DNA of 64,000 bases from NCBI RefSeq assembly GCF_008831285.2, contig NC_045147.1, positions 12,651,427 to 12,715,426 of the forward strand, given 5' to 3'. Source of the stretch: Nymphaea colorata (lineage: Eukaryota; Streptophyta; Magnoliopsida; Nymphaeales; Nymphaeaceae). This document shows, piece by piece, positions 61,083 through 64,000 of the stretch (positions within the stretch are counted from its first letter, which is position 1; the number at the start of each line of letters is the position of its first letter). The notes below the pieces were generated by a model. It saw only the letters and a list, made by a program, of their open reading frames with translations. It was not told the origin of the DNA and searched no databases. The position numbers were made by a program, and so were the translations under genes.

Positions 61083-61994
61083 GGACAGAGAGAGAGAAAA
61101 AGAGAAAGAGTGAGAAAAAAATTAAAATCAACCAGCTACTTTTATGGTCGGATAGTTATTTTGTAATCTACATCGCTAAAACCATGTCACAAAATGTATT
61201 TACAGAAACTAATTATATGGCCATGGTTTTTAGTGACAGAATGCATTTTTTTGTGATGGTTTTAAGCGACAAAAATTTAAAAAAATAACCATTAAGCTAC
61301 AGAGGTAGATGATTGTTTTCAATATATTTATTTGTAGTTGGTAAATATCACACTACTACTTTGATAAAATATAAAAACTAAACCCACTAAATTTGATTAT
61401 CATATTAAAAGAAATTTGGTTAGAAACATATAGTAAGTTAGTCATTTTTAAAATTTTAATAATATTTTTTAATAACAAAAAAATCTTATATAACATTGAA
61501 ATTTTATAGTAAAGAGTTTAATTTTTTATAAAAAAAACTTAAACTAAAGTAGGATTTATTTTAAATTAGTGTTTAGAGGTTCACACTTTATTTAAAATAC
61601 TTTTTAATTAACACAGATTTAAGAGGTTTAGTTTTTGTCCCTTATCCAGATCAGATCGGATCTGATCTGATATTTACCAATATGTAGGGGGTGACCTTGG
61701 GTTTGATATTCTTCACAAGGAAGCCCTTTTCCTCTCCAATTAATATAAGTTCTCGCCAAGTGTCGGGAGTTGGGGCCTTGGTGCTATTAATGCAGACCAT
61801 TTATTAATTTCTCTTGATAGACTTAGTTCGGGCATTGGTGCTACTCGTTACTCACTCAAAACTATATCGATGCTGACGAAGAAGCTCAGTGCAAACAACA
61901 AAATGTCATCCGCATTCAAAGTGGATGAGATAAGAGGACGCTTGTGATCAATATTGGATAGAAAAATTTCTCTTCTATTATTTATTTGGTGTAA

Positions 61995-62336
61995 GCCTGC
62001 GCATCGGGTGCCAGGTGGCCCGGCCCGATAATGAGTAGGGTCTAGGTCAGTCCAACATCCAAAACTCCAGCCTGGCCTGGCCCAACTCGAAAAACCTGAA
62101 CTCGAGTTCAGTCTGATTAAACTTAAAAATATATTAAAAATTTATATAAATATAATTAATCATAATAAAATATTATAAATATATATAAAAATTAATAATT
62201 TTTTTTAAAAAACTCATTATCGGGCTGATGTGGGCTTATCAAGACAACCTAGCCCGGCCCGAGTTCCTTTTTTTCAGGCTCGGGCCTGAGTCAGGCCGGA
62301 TACCAATTACCCGGCAGTGGCCCACGATGCCCAAGC
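61995..62336. mobile_element. MITE-like TIR element, about 342 bp
   Basis: The left end GCCTGCGCATCGGGTGCC and the inverted right end GCTTGGGCATCGTGGGCC match at most positions. GC-rich sub-terminal blocks (GGCCCGGCCCG and AGCCCGGCCCG) flank an A/T-only centre. No coding capacity. Confidence 0.6.
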
Positions 62337-62526
62337 TTGATCTGGTTTAGATCTCATATCCATGAAAAACATAAATGGCTAAAGCAAACACCCTCGCCTC
62401 AATCCCCTCTTAAGTCAGAGCTATTTCTCTTACCTTTCACGATAATACAAAGGACACCAAGGCAACACAAGCACAAACTCTATCATAGTTTTGTGTTAGG
62501 TTTTTTATCAAACATATAAAGGTGCA

Positions 62527-62564
<38 letters not shown>

Positions 62565-63837
62565 TCAAATTATTGCTAGCTTAGAAAAAGTTTGGTAACA
62601 AAGACACTATCTGAATATCCCATGAATTTACCCTAAAAATGAAGGTACATTTATGAAGTACTTCTTAAATTTAGTCTAATCTTTGGCACAGATTGAGACT
62701 GAACGAAACCGTGGTGGGCTTATGAGTCCGGTTAGTAGCATTGATTGAGCTCACGTGGGTTCCCAAGTGAGGGCCTGAATGCACTCCTAGAGAAGCGGCA
62801 AAGGCAGTGGGCTGGCCACAGCAGCCCACATAAATTGCTTATTTATTTATGTATTCGTACCTCATAGACATTTCACTTGTTTCCACATTCGCTCTGATAC
62901 AAAGCCTGCTGGGATGTGAAGAATGACCTCAGTTTCCGTTAACAATCAGAGCACTTTTGGTTATATATATATATATATAAACCCAACGTTGATAGGAATA
63001 AAAAGTTTAGTTTACTTCTGCTCTCAAAAGATTTGAGAGAGGAATGACAAATATTAACAGCAACGTTGCCAAAAGAACACCAATCTGAACATAATTTATA
63101 ACATGTCATTTTTTTTATTGACAAGAGAGTGATGCATGCATATCGAGCAGTAGTGCCTGTGTAAAGCATGTAGGCACATGCGGTGGGCATGTGGCTCTGC
63201 AACCCACGAACCAAAAACGTCAAATTCACGTGATGCGGCCATTCTTTTCCTTACGAGTAAGTAATCGAGGAACAACAGCACATGCCTTTTATATATAAAT
63301 TATATCTATAATTAATATATTATTTTGTATTATATATATATTTATATATAATTTCAACTAAAACCGAACCCAGATTTCTAGTAGTTGACTGAGCTCTGAT
63401 CGTAGTGATAAGGAAAATGTTGTGCATCTATGGATGATTGGTCAAGGACTGCACTCGGATTATTATTTAACCTTCTCTCGGAACATATTCTAAATGTTCT
63501 ATCTTCGACGACATTTTCTTTTTCATTTATTTCTCGAAACCCACCAAACAAGCAAAATAATTTAATTTATGCTGACATCGTCCCCGGTAGAGAAAGACGC
63601 CACGCCATCGAGCTCCCACGTTTGTTGACCGAGACCTAACCGAACTTGGTTCGGACCAGGAGGGTCACCACCTTTCCTCTTCTTCCTTCGTCGGCGGCGA
63701 TTTGCAGAGGGAAGGTGGGGAGGGATTGAAGTTCCGAGTCCGACCGTGTCGGAGTGGTACCGCTGGCGTCTGACGTCTGGAAGAGGCTTTTCCCGAGTAC
63801 GAGGGCGGGGAATAGCGGCCGCCGGAGAAGGGTGACT

Positions 63838-63989
63838 ATGGCGTGGGACGGAAACCTCTTCAAGTTCTGCTCGGGGCTGCGGGTGCTCGGCTACCTTATG
63901 ATCCTGCTCGTCGGGGGTATCGTCGCCGTCTCGTATGACGCTGTCGTCGTCGTCACCTGCGGCTCTCTGCTGCGACTCGGTGGCGTCAG
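63838..63989 (+). CDS. Protein S-acyltransferase (DHHC/PAT family), first coding exon (gene partial)
   Basis: The ATG at 63838 opens a 50-codon exon reading MAWDGNLFKFCSGLRVLGYL and then MILLVGGIVAVSYDAVVVVT, close to the N-terminus of plant PATs that begin MAWNVFKFC. The second half forms the first membrane helix. In this family a cytosolic DHHC cysteine-rich domain between helices transfers palmitate to proteins at Golgi, plasma or endosomal membranes; that part lies off the right edge. The exon probably ends at 63989 (GTCAG followed by a GTGCG donor at 63990), leaving two bases for the next exon, though the frame also stays open to the window end. The call rests on about 50 residues. Confidence 0.75.
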
Positions 63990-64000
63990 GTGCGCTCTCT

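Larger units (their letters stand above)
59949..63837. other. Intergenic region between the BDG-like and S-acyltransferase genes
   Basis: Holds a GC-richer stretch (60290-60900) with an unrecognised 75-codon open frame at 60430-60657, a (TA)n at 61019-61082, a TIR element (61995-62336) and (TA)n at 62532-62560. From about 63590 GC content rises in what is probably the promoter and leader of the next gene. The frame at 60430-60657 has no known motif and I do not call it a gene. Confidence 0.45.

Noticed and set aside
1..64000. Intact tRNA genes, rRNA, CRISPR arrays, LTR retrotransposon gag-pol or endogenous viral sequence
   Set aside because: No cloverleaf with proper A and B boxes, no spaced short repeats and no gag-pol or viral protein motifs were seen by eye. 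A tRNA scan and translated repeat search would be decisive.

Overview
The window looks like a nuclear chromosome segment of a flowering plant. Genes have many exons with canonical GT-AG introns, first exons are often GC-rich against an AT-rich background, and intergenic DNA is full of (TA)n and (CT)n microsatellites, small inverted-repeat elements and one decayed non-LTR retrotransposon. The proteins are plant-specific or clearly plant-type (CRIB-type ROP GTPase-activating protein, CDPK-related kinase, WAT1/UMAMIT transporter, BODYGUARD-like hydrolase). I could not fix the species. All exon models were built by hand from splice signals, reading-frame continuity and recalled family sequence patterns; no database search was possible.

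Layout: (1) about 1.1-1.4 kb, minus strand, first coding exon of a ROP GTPase-activating protein whose body lies off the left edge. (2) 3.9-5.5 kb, 5'-truncated, frameshifted LINE. (3) 5.5-17.4 kb, gene-poor, with repeats including a TIR element at 7.8-8.3 kb. (4) 19.5-26.8 kb, plus strand, complete 11-exon CDPK-related kinase with a hairpin element in intron 9. (5) 29.2-32.6 kb, minus strand, complete 6-exon Golgi Qb-SNARE (GOS1 type), convergent with the kinase. (6) 38.2-42.6 kb, plus strand, complete 7-exon WAT1-related (EamA) transporter that includes a 63-nt microexon. (7) 44.9-46.5 kb, minus strand, remains of a GDSL esterase/lipase gene. (8) 46.5-55.2 kb, gene-poor. (9) 55.3-59.8 kb, plus strand, complete 4-exon BODYGUARD-like alpha/beta hydrolase. 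(10) 63.84 kb to the right edge, plus strand, first exon of a DHHC protein S-acyltransferase.

The genes are unrelated single transcription units, as is normal for a plant chromosome. There is no operon or clustered pathway. Individually they act in ROP signalling, calcium-related phosphorylation, Golgi vesicle fusion, solute transport, cuticle formation and protein palmitoylation. I found no convincing new biological system. The points most worth a second look are the unannotated GDSL pseudogene, the WAT1 microexon with a decayed duplicate of its splice acceptor just upstream, the long inverted repeat in a kinase intron, and a family of elements with TAGGG termini, some rich in TCGAG.
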